Source: JANXLS01 sp038227045 (GTDB lineage: Bacteria > Planctomycetota > SZUA-567 > H5-PLA8). From it: 40,911 nt of DNA. The position numbers and the translations under genes are program-made. The first letter of the stretch is position 1, and the number at the start of each line of letters is the position of its first letter. Shown piece by piece: positions 23,260-30,421 of the stretch. The notes beneath the pieces were generated by a model. The model was not told the origin of the DNA, searched no databases, and saw nothing but the letters and a program-made list of their open reading frames with translations. The DNA lies in NCBI GenBank assembly GCA_038227045.1, contig JBBRQD010000046.1, forward strand, positions 1 to 40,911, in the 5' to 3' direction.

Positions 23260-24253
23260 CGCCGAGTTGCTCGCGTTTTAGAATAAACAGATACGCGATC
23301 AATGAAACGAACAGACAAAACGCAACGCCGATCTTCACTTCGTAGGACACGATCTTGGTCGAGAACTGCGAGAACGAGCCTTCGATAAGGCCCGCGATCA
23401 CCAGCATCATCGTGGTCGCGCAGAGCATGCGCCAGACGGGCACGAAGGCCTCGCGGATCGCTGCCTGGCGCGTGAGATTTCCGGGCAGGAGAACGGCCTT
23501 TCCAAAGCGCAGTCCTGCCGCCGCGCCAAAAATAATCGCGGGCAATTCAAGCGCGCCGTGCGGCCCGACCCATGCGTAAAAAAATGTTCCCACTCCGTCG
23601 TTGTGGTACATGCACGCGACGGCACCCAACTGCACCCCATTGTAAAAAAGCACGCAGACCGCACCGATGAACGTGAGCGCTCCGGCGGCGAACGCGAGGA
23701 ACGTCACTTTGATGTTGTTCGTATAGAGCATGGAACTGAATTCCAGCGCCTTGCCCGCGCTATCAATGCGCTCGCGATCGGCGCTCTCGATTTCTGCGAC
23801 CCGCTCTTTCGGGCTGGAGGCGAAGAATTGCTCCGCGATGAACGCCTCGGCATTGGCGGGATTGATCTTGACCGCCACGAAACCGAAGATTGCGCCGGCC
23901 AGAAACGGTAATAGCGCCGCCAGCACGTACAGACTTTCTTTTTGAAACGTCTCCGGAATCCGCACCGACACGAATTTCCAGAACGTTTCGCGCAACGTCG
24001 ATTGTGCGCCTTCGGAATAGACCAGCCGATACGCGCGCCCGGTAATCTGGTTGAGCATGTCGAGAAGTTCTGGATTCGCCGTGTACGAACGCGCCTGATT
24101 GAGATCTGTACATGCCTGCCGGTACAGCATCACCAATTCCTTGACACGCTCATGCCCCATGTCCCACTCGGTCGTCCGCTCGAAGGCATCCAGCAGCGCC
24201 GCCAAACGTGTCCAGTTGGGCTTGCGTTCGGTGACGAATCGATCGATGTCCAT
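23252..24253 (-). CDS. SpoIIM-family (stage II sporulation protein M-like) membrane protein
   Basis: 333 residues. A soluble helical N-terminus (MDIDRFVTERKPNWTRLAALLD ... LVMLYRQACTDLNQAR) precedes several membrane helices: LYVLAALLPFLAGAIFGFVA, IKVTFLAFAAGALTFIGAVC, LPAIIFGAAAGLRFGKAVLL, MLVIAGLIEGSFSQF. The block FLAFAAGALTFIGAVCVLFYNG and the 'HGALELPAI' segment are typical of the SpoIIM/DUF95 family. In Firmicutes, SpoIIM works in engulfment; in non-sporulating phyla these proteins are paired with RDD proteins with unknown function. AAGGG lies 6 bases before the ATG. It leads the operon with the glycosyltransferase and RDD genes. Confidence 0.88.
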   Translation of the reverse strand: MDIDRFVTERKPNWTRLAALLDAFERTTEWDMGHERVKELVMLYRQACTDLNQARSYTANPELLDMLNQITGRAYRLVYSEGAQSTLRETFWKFVSVRIPETFQKESLYVLAALLPFLAGAIFGFVAVKINPANAEAFIAEQFFASSPKERVAEIESADRERIDSAGKALEFSSMLYTNNIKVTFLAFAAGALTFIGAVCVLFYNGVQLGAVACMYHNDGVGTFFYAWVGPHGALELPAIIFGAAAGLRFGKAVLLPGNLTRQAAIREAFVPVWRMLCATTMMLVIAGLIEGSFSQFSTKIVSYEVKIGVAFCLFVSLIAYLFILKREQLGDE

Positions 24254-24268
24254 GAATACCCTTGTGGC

Positions 24269-24285
24269 GGGACCGTCCCGGTCCC
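24269..24285. repeat. REP-like palindrome GGGACCG-TCC-CGGTCCC
   Basis: A 7-bp perfect inverted repeat with a 3-base loop, preceded by GTGGC, in the 77-base gap between the Clp ATPase and SpoIIM genes. No T-run follows on either strand. Confidence 0.7.
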
Positions 24286-24330
24286 GATCCTAAGACGTGA
24301 AACGCGAGACTAAGCAAGCCTGCACCGCAA

Positions 24331-26676
24331 CTATTTTTTCGCTTGCGCCATCCATGCCGCGATCTGCGCTTCGACTCGCTTTTCAATGTCTCTCGCGCCG
24401 TGTTTCAACTCTCCGATTTCGTTTACAATCGTTGCGCACAACGCCTCCGGCGGGATGATCGCAGTCGACTGCGCGGCGGCGCGTTTGCAAACGGCATCGA
24501 AGATCTTGCGCACGATGGCTTCGATCGCGGGCCGGCTCAGCGGCTTGAATTCGACGATTGTGTGAATGCGGCCGAGCAATTCCGGACGGAGATGGACCGC
24601 CAGCTTTGTGAGCAAAAGATCGTGATTGTCTTGCGGAGGAGTTGCGCCTTCCGGCCGAAAGCCGACGCGCTTTTCGGCGGCTTCATTGCTCGCGATATTG
24701 GAGGTCATCACCACCACCGCTTCGCAGAACGACGCCGTGCGCGATTGACCGTCGGTCAATCGGCCTTCGTCCAGAATCTGCAGCAAAATATTGAGCACGT
24801 CCGGATGCGCTTTTTCGATTTCGTCGAATAACACCACGCTCGCGGGACGGCGGCGCAAGGCCGCGGTCAAGATGCCCGACTCCTGGAAACCGACATAGCC
24901 CGGCGGCGCGCCGATCAGCCGGGCGAGTTGATGCTTTTCGGAAAACTCCGAAAGATCGATCGCAATCAAGCTTTCCTTCTGGCCGAAAAGATACTCCGCC
25001 AGCACCTTGGCGGTTTGGGATTTGCCCACCCCCGTGGGACCGGCGAAGAGAAACGACGCGATCGGGCGCTTCGGGTCGCGCAGGCCGTTGTAGGCCGAAC
25101 GCAAATCCTGAGCAATGCGCGCCATGACCTCCTGCTGGCCGAAGATGAAATTGTTCAGGTGTTCTTCAAGCGCATTCAGGCGCTGTCCGTCGCTAAGCGT
25201 CAAAAGATCCAGCGGAATGCGCGTGCGCGCGGCGATGACGCGCGCGATGTCTTCGCGGCCCATGGAGGCGCACGTATCCGGGCGCGTTCGGTCCGGGCTG
25301 ATCGTCGGAATCGCGCGCTGCGCGCACGCCTGATCCAGCACGTCGATGGCCTTGTCCGGCAGACGCCGCTCGGGCAGGTAGCGCATCGACAGATCGACCG
25401 CGGCTTCCAGCGCATCGTTTGAAATATCGAGCGTGTGATGCGTTTCCAAATTGACCTTCACGCCCTGCAATATTTCAAGCGTTTCGCCGCGCGTCGGTTC
25501 CTCGACCCAAATCACGTCGAAGCGCCGCGCGAGGGCCGGATCGCGCGCGATGCAATCTTCGTAAGCCTGTGGCGTCGTCGCCCCAATGACGCGAATGCCG
25601 CCGCGCCCCAGCGCAGGCTTGAGAATGTTCGAGGCGTCCTGTGAACCCGAGCCTTTGCCCGCACCCGCTCCGACGGCCGTGTGAAATTCGTCGATGAACA
25701 GGATCAAGTTGGGATCGTTCTCGGCTTCTTTGAGAATACCTTCGAGCCGTTCTTCGAAATCGCCGCGATATTGCGCGCCAGCGACAAGCGAGCTCAGCGA
25801 GATTTCAACGATGCGCCGGTTCTTGAAAATCGATGGGCAATCGGCCGACGCGATGCGATGCGCCAGGCCTTCCACCAATTGCGTCTTGCCCACGCCCGGA
25901 TCTCCGACCAGGAGCGCGTTGCATTTTTGCCGCTGGCCGAGAATCTGCGCGAGACGCCGCAACTCGTCTTTGCGTCCGACGACGCCCTGCAGCAGGCCTT
26001 TTTTGGCCAACTCAACCAGATCCCTGCCAAATTTGGCCAATATACTGGCCGAAGCGGCCGGCGTGGGCTGGGCTTGAAAAGCCGCGGCCGGACGCGCCGG
26101 GGCTTGCTCAGCAGGAGGCGGCACTGCGGCCGGGCGATTTTCGGCGGGGCGCTCAGGTTGCGCGTAAGCCTGGGCCGCGGCTTTCATCTTCTGCTGCATC
26201 GCGGTGTCCGGCATCCGCGGATCCAGCTCTTTACCCAGCACGGCGGCAAGAATTCTGGATGGGCGTTCGTGCAGCGCCTGAATCAAATGGGTCATTGTCA
26301 CCACGTTCTTGGACTCGCTGACCGCGATTTTTTCGGCGATTCGATAAGCCTCTTTGCTGCTGGAGGAACGACGCGGCGGATCCGATTTTCCCGTGCCCAG
26401 GCCGACTGACTCGCGCACCGCCCGGCGCACGCCGCTGATCTGGATGCCGCGGCTGCCGAACCAGGCGCACAGATCGCGCCGTTCTTTGATAAATTTGTCC
26501 CGGTCTTCGGCCATCTCCAAAAGCTTTCCGGCACTCTCCTCGACCATCTCGGCGACGCGCGAAAGCGCCATCCAGAAGTGTTCGGGCAGAATGCTTGGAA
26601 ATTCCGCGGCTGTCGCTTCGGATTCCGCGATGGCGCGGGCAATCCGCAGGCCGATCGATTCCTCGTTTTTGCTCAT
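24331..26676 (-). CDS. Clp-type double AAA+ ATPase (ClpC/ClpA-like)
   Basis: 781 residues. An N-terminal helical Clp-N-like region (1-155; LPEHFWMALSRVAEMV, VVTMTHLIQALHERPSRIL) is joined by a Pro/Ala-rich linker (170-210) to two AAA+ modules. D1 has Walker A GDPGVGKT at 258-265 and Walker B LILFIDE near 324-330. D2 has GPTGVGKS at 546-553 and VVLFDEIEKAHPD near 614-626. There is no long ClpB-type middle coiled coil. A VGF tripeptide at 671-673 sits where ClpC/ClpA carry the loop that docks on ClpP, so this is more likely a protease unfoldase than a disaggregase. The first domain is less regular than in ClpC and may select different substrates. It lies upstream of spoIIM on the same strand. 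Confidence 0.88.
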   Translation of the reverse strand: MSKNEESIGLRIARAIAESEATAAEFPSILPEHFWMALSRVAEMVEESAGKLLEMAEDRDKFIKERRDLCAWFGSRGIQISGVRRAVRESVGLGTGKSDPPRRSSSSKEAYRIAEKIAVSESKNVVTMTHLIQALHERPSRILAAVLGKELDPRMPDTAMQQKMKAAAQAYAQPERPAENRPAAVPPPAEQAPARPAAAFQAQPTPAASASILAKFGRDLVELAKKGLLQGVVGRKDELRRLAQILGQRQKCNALLVGDPGVGKTQLVEGLAHRIASADCPSIFKNRRIVEISLSSLVAGAQYRGDFEERLEGILKEAENDPNLILFIDEFHTAVGAGAGKGSGSQDASNILKPALGRGGIRVIGATTPQAYEDCIARDPALARRFDVIWVEEPTRGETLEILQGVKVNLETHHTLDISNDALEAAVDLSMRYLPERRLPDKAIDVLDQACAQRAIPTISPDRTRPDTCASMGREDIARVIAARTRIPLDLLTLSDGQRLNALEEHLNNFIFGQQEVMARIAQDLRSAYNGLRDPKRPIASFLFAGPTGVGKSQTAKVLAEYLFGQKESLIAIDLSEFSEKHQLARLIGAPPGYVGFQESGILTAALRRRPASVVLFDEIEKAHPDVLNILLQILDEGRLTDGQSRTASFCEAVVVMTSNIASNEAAEKRVGFRPEGATPPQDNHDLLLTKLAVHLRPELLGRIHTIVEFKPLSRPAIEAIVRKIFDAVCKRAAAQSTAIIPPEALCATIVNEIGELKHGARDIEKRVEAQIAAWMAQAKK

Positions 26677-26758
26677 GAATGAATCCCGGATTCGTTTCGT
26701 ACGCTCATACCATAGCGCATCATCGCGTTCATATTAATTGAATTTTTCGCATTCGTTT

Positions 26759-28051
26759 TTATTCTCTCGCAAGTTCGCGTATTGTCTCGACGGCTCGCGC
26801 CGTCGCCCCCTGCTTTTTTAGAAATCCGCCACGCGCTCGCGCGGCCATCGCAAGGGCTTCGTCGCGATGCGTGAAAAGACGTTCGAGAGCGGGCGCAATG
26901 TCTCCGCCGGATAGTTCGACCGAGCCTTTACAGGCGCGCAGAATTTCCATCGCGTCATTGAAATTGTGCATGTGCGGGCCATGGCAAACGGGAACGCCCA
27001 TGCCGCACGGCTCCATGACATTCTGGCCGCCGTGCGGAATCAACGATCCGCCGACAAACGCGACATCGGCGGCGGAATACATGCGTTTCAATTCGCCCAT
27101 CGTGTCCACCAGAATCACAGGCGCTGCGAGATTTGAAACGCGAGTCGTACTGCGCCGCACACACGTTTCGCCCGCCGCGTTGATTTCTGCTTCGACGCCG
27201 TCGAATCGCTCTGGGTGGCGTGGCACCAAAATCAAACGCAGGCTGGGACATGTGCCTGCCCGCAGCTTTTTGTACGCGCCGAGCAGCGCCGCTTCTTCGC
27301 TCGGGTGCGTGCTTCCGCCGATCAACACGGGAGCGTTTTCGTCAATGCCCAGTTCGTGGCGCAGCGCAATGCGCTGCGCGGGATCGGGTGGGGCGGTGTC
27401 CACTGCGTCGTATTTGATGTTGCCCGCGACTTCGATCCGCGCAGGATCCACACCGAGATTTTTGAGCCGCGCCGCATACTCGTCGGTTTGCACGAGCCAG
27501 CGCGTCGCGCGCAAAAATGCGCCACTGACAAGCCGCCAGCCCAGCTTGTAGCGCTTCGCGGATCGTTCCGTGATGCGGCCGTTGACCACCAGTACCGGGA
27601 TGTCGCGCGCGACCGCTTCGGCGGTCATGTTGGGCCAGACTTCCAGTTCCATCAATACGACAATCGACGGCTTGATACGATCCAAAAAGCGCCGCACGGT
27701 CCATGAAAAATCGTGCGGATAAAAGACGACATTCTCCGCGCCGTATCTTTTTTCAGCCACCGCGTGACCCGTCACCGTGGTCGTCGAGACGACGATGTCG
27801 GCATCCGGCAGCGTCGCTTTCAGCGCTTTGACCAGCGGCTCGGCCGCGGTGGCTTCGCCCACGGAGACGGCATGAATCCATATACGCCGAACGCCCGATT
27901 TGCGCTCGGGCACCCGGCCCATTTTCGTGCTCCACGGAGCGCTTTTTTTGCCTTTGAATCGGCGATAGATAAAATACGGCAACAACAGCGCGGCGAGCCC
28001 GAGATAGAGGAGATCGAAGAGTTTCGAAGCGCCGCGCGAGTTTGGGGACAT
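26759..28051 (-). CDS. waaA: 3-deoxy-D-manno-octulosonic acid (Kdo) transferase
   Basis: 430 residues, the usual size. It transfers Kdo from CMP-Kdo to a lipid A precursor at the inner membrane. An N-terminal membrane anchor (FDLLYLGLAALLLPYFIYRR) is followed by WIHAVSVGEATAAEPLVKAL, the HAVSVGE signature, then STTTVTGHAVAEKRYG, FYPHDFSWTVRRFLDRIKP and MELEVWPNM. The C-terminal half holds LIGGSTHPSEEAALL and AFVGGSLIPHGGQNVMEP. Its presence argues for an LPS-type outer membrane. It precedes the Clp ATPase gene by 82 bases on the same strand. Confidence 0.95.
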   Translation of the reverse strand: MSPNSRGASKLFDLLYLGLAALLLPYFIYRRFKGKKSAPWSTKMGRVPERKSGVRRIWIHAVSVGEATAAEPLVKALKATLPDADIVVSTTTVTGHAVAEKRYGAENVVFYPHDFSWTVRRFLDRIKPSIVVLMELEVWPNMTAEAVARDIPVLVVNGRITERSAKRYKLGWRLVSGAFLRATRWLVQTDEYAARLKNLGVDPARIEVAGNIKYDAVDTAPPDPAQRIALRHELGIDENAPVLIGGSTHPSEEAALLGAYKKLRAGTCPSLRLILVPRHPERFDGVEAEINAAGETCVRRSTTRVSNLAAPVILVDTMGELKRMYSAADVAFVGGSLIPHGGQNVMEPCGMGVPVCHGPHMHNFNDAMEILRACKGSVELSGGDIAPALERLFTHRDEALAMAARARGGFLKKQGATARAVETIRELARE

Positions 28052-28073
28052 GGAGTGGGGGTGGGGCTAGGAA

Positions 28074-28158
28074 ATAGGGGTTAGGGATTAGGGATTAGGG
28101 ATGCTTGGTTTTCGCTCCCCAATACCCTAATCCCTAGCCCCTAATCCCTAATCCCTAT
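28074..28158. repeat. Inverted array of TTAGGGA heptamers
   Basis: The left arm (28074-28100) carries TAGGGGTTAGGGATTAGGG units. The right arm (28124-28158) carries the complementary CCCTAATCCCTA units, with a 23-base spacer. The 7-base word repeats about four times in each arm. It lies between waaA and the secreted-protein gene and even supplies the latter's stop codon (28155-28157). Confidence 0.9.
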
Positions 28159-28625
28159 TCCTTCTCGAGCGTCAAGAAAACAATGTACGTGCCCTTGGCC
28201 ATCGGCAGTTCGAGCTGCTTCGTTCTTTCCTTGGCAAACGTGTAGGTCAGCGGACCGAGGACCGTTTTAACCCCGTCTTTTTTGGAGACTTCCTTCACGG
28301 TGACGTCGACCTTCGAGCCGCTCTGGCGAATCAATTCAAGCGTATAACCTCCGACAGGCACGGACGCTTTCGGCACCGCCGCCGTGACGTTGACGGTTTG
28401 CACACCCACACTCGAAAATTTGGCGAACGCGCTGGCGCCGAGAGCCGCTTTAAATTTCGTGCACTCGCTCGGAATCGCGCCAGGCTTGCCCGGTTCGGTT
28501 GCCAAAACGGTATGCACCTCGATGCTCTCCGCGCATGCATTTGCGCAGTACGCCAGGCCCACACACACGGCAAGAATGGTCTTCATCAAAAATGAAATCG
28601 AACGCTTAAACCCGCTCACGCACAT
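28155..28625 (-). CDS. Hypothetical secreted protein
   Basis: 156 residues. The N-terminus FKRSISFLMKTILAVCVGLAYCANACAES is a signal peptide with likely cleavage at ACA-ES. The start at 28625 is favoured by GAGAGAGGG 3 bases upstream; an internal ATG at 28586 also gives a signal peptide but without such a site. The mature part of about 120 residues is beta-rich with Val/Thr/Lys stretches (VGVQTVNVTAAVPKASVPVGGYTLELI, TYIVFLTLEKE). I recognise no domain. It follows the anti-sigma gene by 55 bases and may be part of the sigma-factor operon. Confidence 0.7.
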   Translation of the reverse strand: MCVSGFKRSISFLMKTILAVCVGLAYCANACAESIEVHTVLATEPGKPGAIPSECTKFKAALGASAFAKFSSVGVQTVNVTAAVPKASVPVGGYTLELIRQSGSKVDVTVKEVSKKDGVKTVLGPLTYTFAKERTKQLELPMAKGTYIVFLTLEKE

Positions 28626-28680
28626 TTTCCCTCTCTCATCATCATCGTTTCAGGAACAACAAATTGCCGCGCTGGAGTTG

Positions 28681-29451
28681 CTATTCTCGCGAGTCGAAAT
28701 CGGAGCCGTTTAACGCATGTTCATTCTTGAAATACAAGCTAACCACCGGATCGCTGCTGCCCGGAACGAATTTAACGCGCACGCCGTAGTGCTCGTCCTG
28801 CGCTTCGGGAATGCTCATCGACATCGCCGCCGCCGGCTCGATCGAATTCACGCGCGGCGTTTCAACAAGGGTCGCAGGAAACGTCAGCGCAACTAAAATT
28901 GACGCCGCGAGACCGGCTCCGGCCGCCCAAATCCATGCCGACAAATGCGGCGCGAGCATCGTGGCGGATGCAGCCCGTTTCGAGGCACGCGCAACAGACG
29001 CGGAAGCCGCGCCGATTTCCGCCGCCGACGTTCGAACTGAAATTTTCTTCCAGACACCGTGCCAACGCACCGCGTGAACGTCCGGCGCGGCTTCGCGCAA
29101 CGCGGTTGTGTGCACGGCGATTTCGCGCCAAATTCGGTCGCCACCGTCCTTCGAGACAATGGGCACATTTTCGGACACCGCAAGCGCGTGCAAACGCGCC
29201 GAGACATCTTCGGGGAATGCTGCCAATCGCGCGGAAATCAACGGCCAAAGTCGTTCTTCCGCGCCGGGACCATCAAGGGACGACTGCGGAACCGGCTCGT
29301 TTTGCGCGGCGGCATGAAGCGTCGAAAACGCGTTGAGCGCGTGGCGCATCGCCGGATCGCGGGCCAGCAACGCATCGATTTCGCGCCGCTCCGCATCCGT
29401 CGATTCACCGTCCGAATAGACGCTGAGTCTCAGCAATTCCTCGTCCGTCAT
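28681..29451 (-). CDS. Membrane-anchored anti-sigma factor
   Basis: 256 residues. The N-terminus (MTDEELLRLSVYSDGESTDAERREIDALLARDP) is the short helical anti-sigma domain pattern (small-residue 'L..Y.DGE...ER..v...L...P') that binds an ECF sigma factor. A single membrane helix near residues 178-198 (AGAGLAASILVALTF) leads to a small periplasmic tail of about 55 residues. No HxxxCxxC zinc motif is present. The ATG at 29451 has GGAG 7 bases upstream; an ATG two codons earlier has it too close. It lies downstream of the sigma gene, as expected for a cognate pair. Confidence 0.8.
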   Translation of the reverse strand: MTDEELLRLSVYSDGESTDAERREIDALLARDPAMRHALNAFSTLHAAAQNEPVPQSSLDGPGAEERLWPLISARLAAFPEDVSARLHALAVSENVPIVSKDGGDRIWREIAVHTTALREAAPDVHAVRWHGVWKKISVRTSAAEIGAASASVARASKRAASATMLAPHLSAWIWAAGAGLAASILVALTFPATLVETPRVNSIEPAAAMSMSIPEAQDEHYGVRVKFVPGSSDPVVSLYFKNEHALNGSDFDSRE

Positions 29452-29598
29452 TATCATGCTCCGAGATCATTCCGCCGCCGCACTCCGTGCTCGTGCGAGT
29501 AGCCTTTCGTTTCTATTTAGGGCCAAGGCCCATTGTTCAAGTGCCAATGTGTTCAAATAGCCAATGAAACCATCGACTTTGAACACCCGTGCACACAA

Positions 29599-30288
29599 CT
29601 ACAAATGCGGTGCCAACAATTCCTGCAGGCGCTTGCGCGCGTAAAACAATCGCGACATCACCGTGCCCATGTTGCAATCCAGCGCCTCGGCGATCTCTTT
29701 GTAAGAGAGACCTTCCGCGGCGTGCAGCATGAACACCGTTCTGTGCGCCTCCGACAATTTCTTTACCGCTTCGCCAAACGCCGCGTTGAATTCGGTCAAT
29801 TCCGCGCGCCGCTGCGGGTTCTCCGCACTGCTCCTGGCCACTACCACGCCCGAACTTTCTTCGTGGGCTTCTTCTCCGCCGCCCACGCGATGCTCGTCCA
29901 GCGACACTTCCACGCCGCGCTTCGAATGCCGCAGGCGATCGATCGACAAGTTGATCGCAATACGCCGTATCCATGGAAAAAACCGCCCTCCCACGAGACC
30001 GGGGCCGCGCAGCTTTTCCAGTTGTTCGTAAGACTTCACGAACGCGTCCTGAACCACGTCCAACGCCTTGTCTTCGTCCCGCAACAAGCGCCACGCCACC
30101 GAAAATACGCGCTGCCGGTATTTCAAAAACAAAGACTCAAATGCCTGCGGGTCGCCATTCAGCGCATGCTCGACCCACTTCGCGTCCTCCATGTCATCGC
30201 CGCCGGGCGCTTGCGGCGTCACGGGATCCGGCGTGGTGAACGCTTCTCCGCTTTGAAGTTTTGACGCTGCCATTTCGGGCTTATTCAT
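29599..30288 (-). CDS. ECF-type RNA polymerase sigma factor
   Basis: 229 residues. Region 2 is QAFESLFLKYRQRVFSVAWRLLRDEDKALDVVQDAFVKSYEQLEK, then FFPWIRRIAINLSIDRLRHSKR. Region 4 at the C-terminus is GLSYKEIAEALDCNMGTVMSRLFYARKRLQELL, the -35-binding helix-turn-helix. An acidic insert of about 35 residues lies between the regions. It should direct RNA polymerase to a small envelope or stress regulon and be held inactive by the anti-sigma factor downstream. It follows the cyclase gene by 133 bases. Confidence 0.92.
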   Translation of the reverse strand: MNKPEMAASKLQSGEAFTTPDPVTPQAPGGDDMEDAKWVEHALNGDPQAFESLFLKYRQRVFSVAWRLLRDEDKALDVVQDAFVKSYEQLEKLRGPGLVGGRFFPWIRRIAINLSIDRLRHSKRGVEVSLDEHRVGGGEEAHEESSGVVVARSSAENPQRRAELTEFNAAFGEAVKKLSEAHRTVFMLHAAEGLSYKEIAEALDCNMGTVMSRLFYARKRLQELLAPHL

Positions 30289-30421
30289 ATCTAATTCGGT
30301 CTTTTCAAAAAGTATTTTCAGCCGGCACGCGAGCCGGTTTTTCTTACGAAATTTTTACGCGAACGTGCAGAGTTTTGACCACTATTTGAAGCCACATGAA
30401 TGAATTGTCATCGAACCCGCG

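Noticed and set aside
28074..28158. True telomere or chromosome end
   Set aside because: The word is TTAGGGA in two inverted short arms in the middle of a gene-dense region; it is an interspersed repeat.
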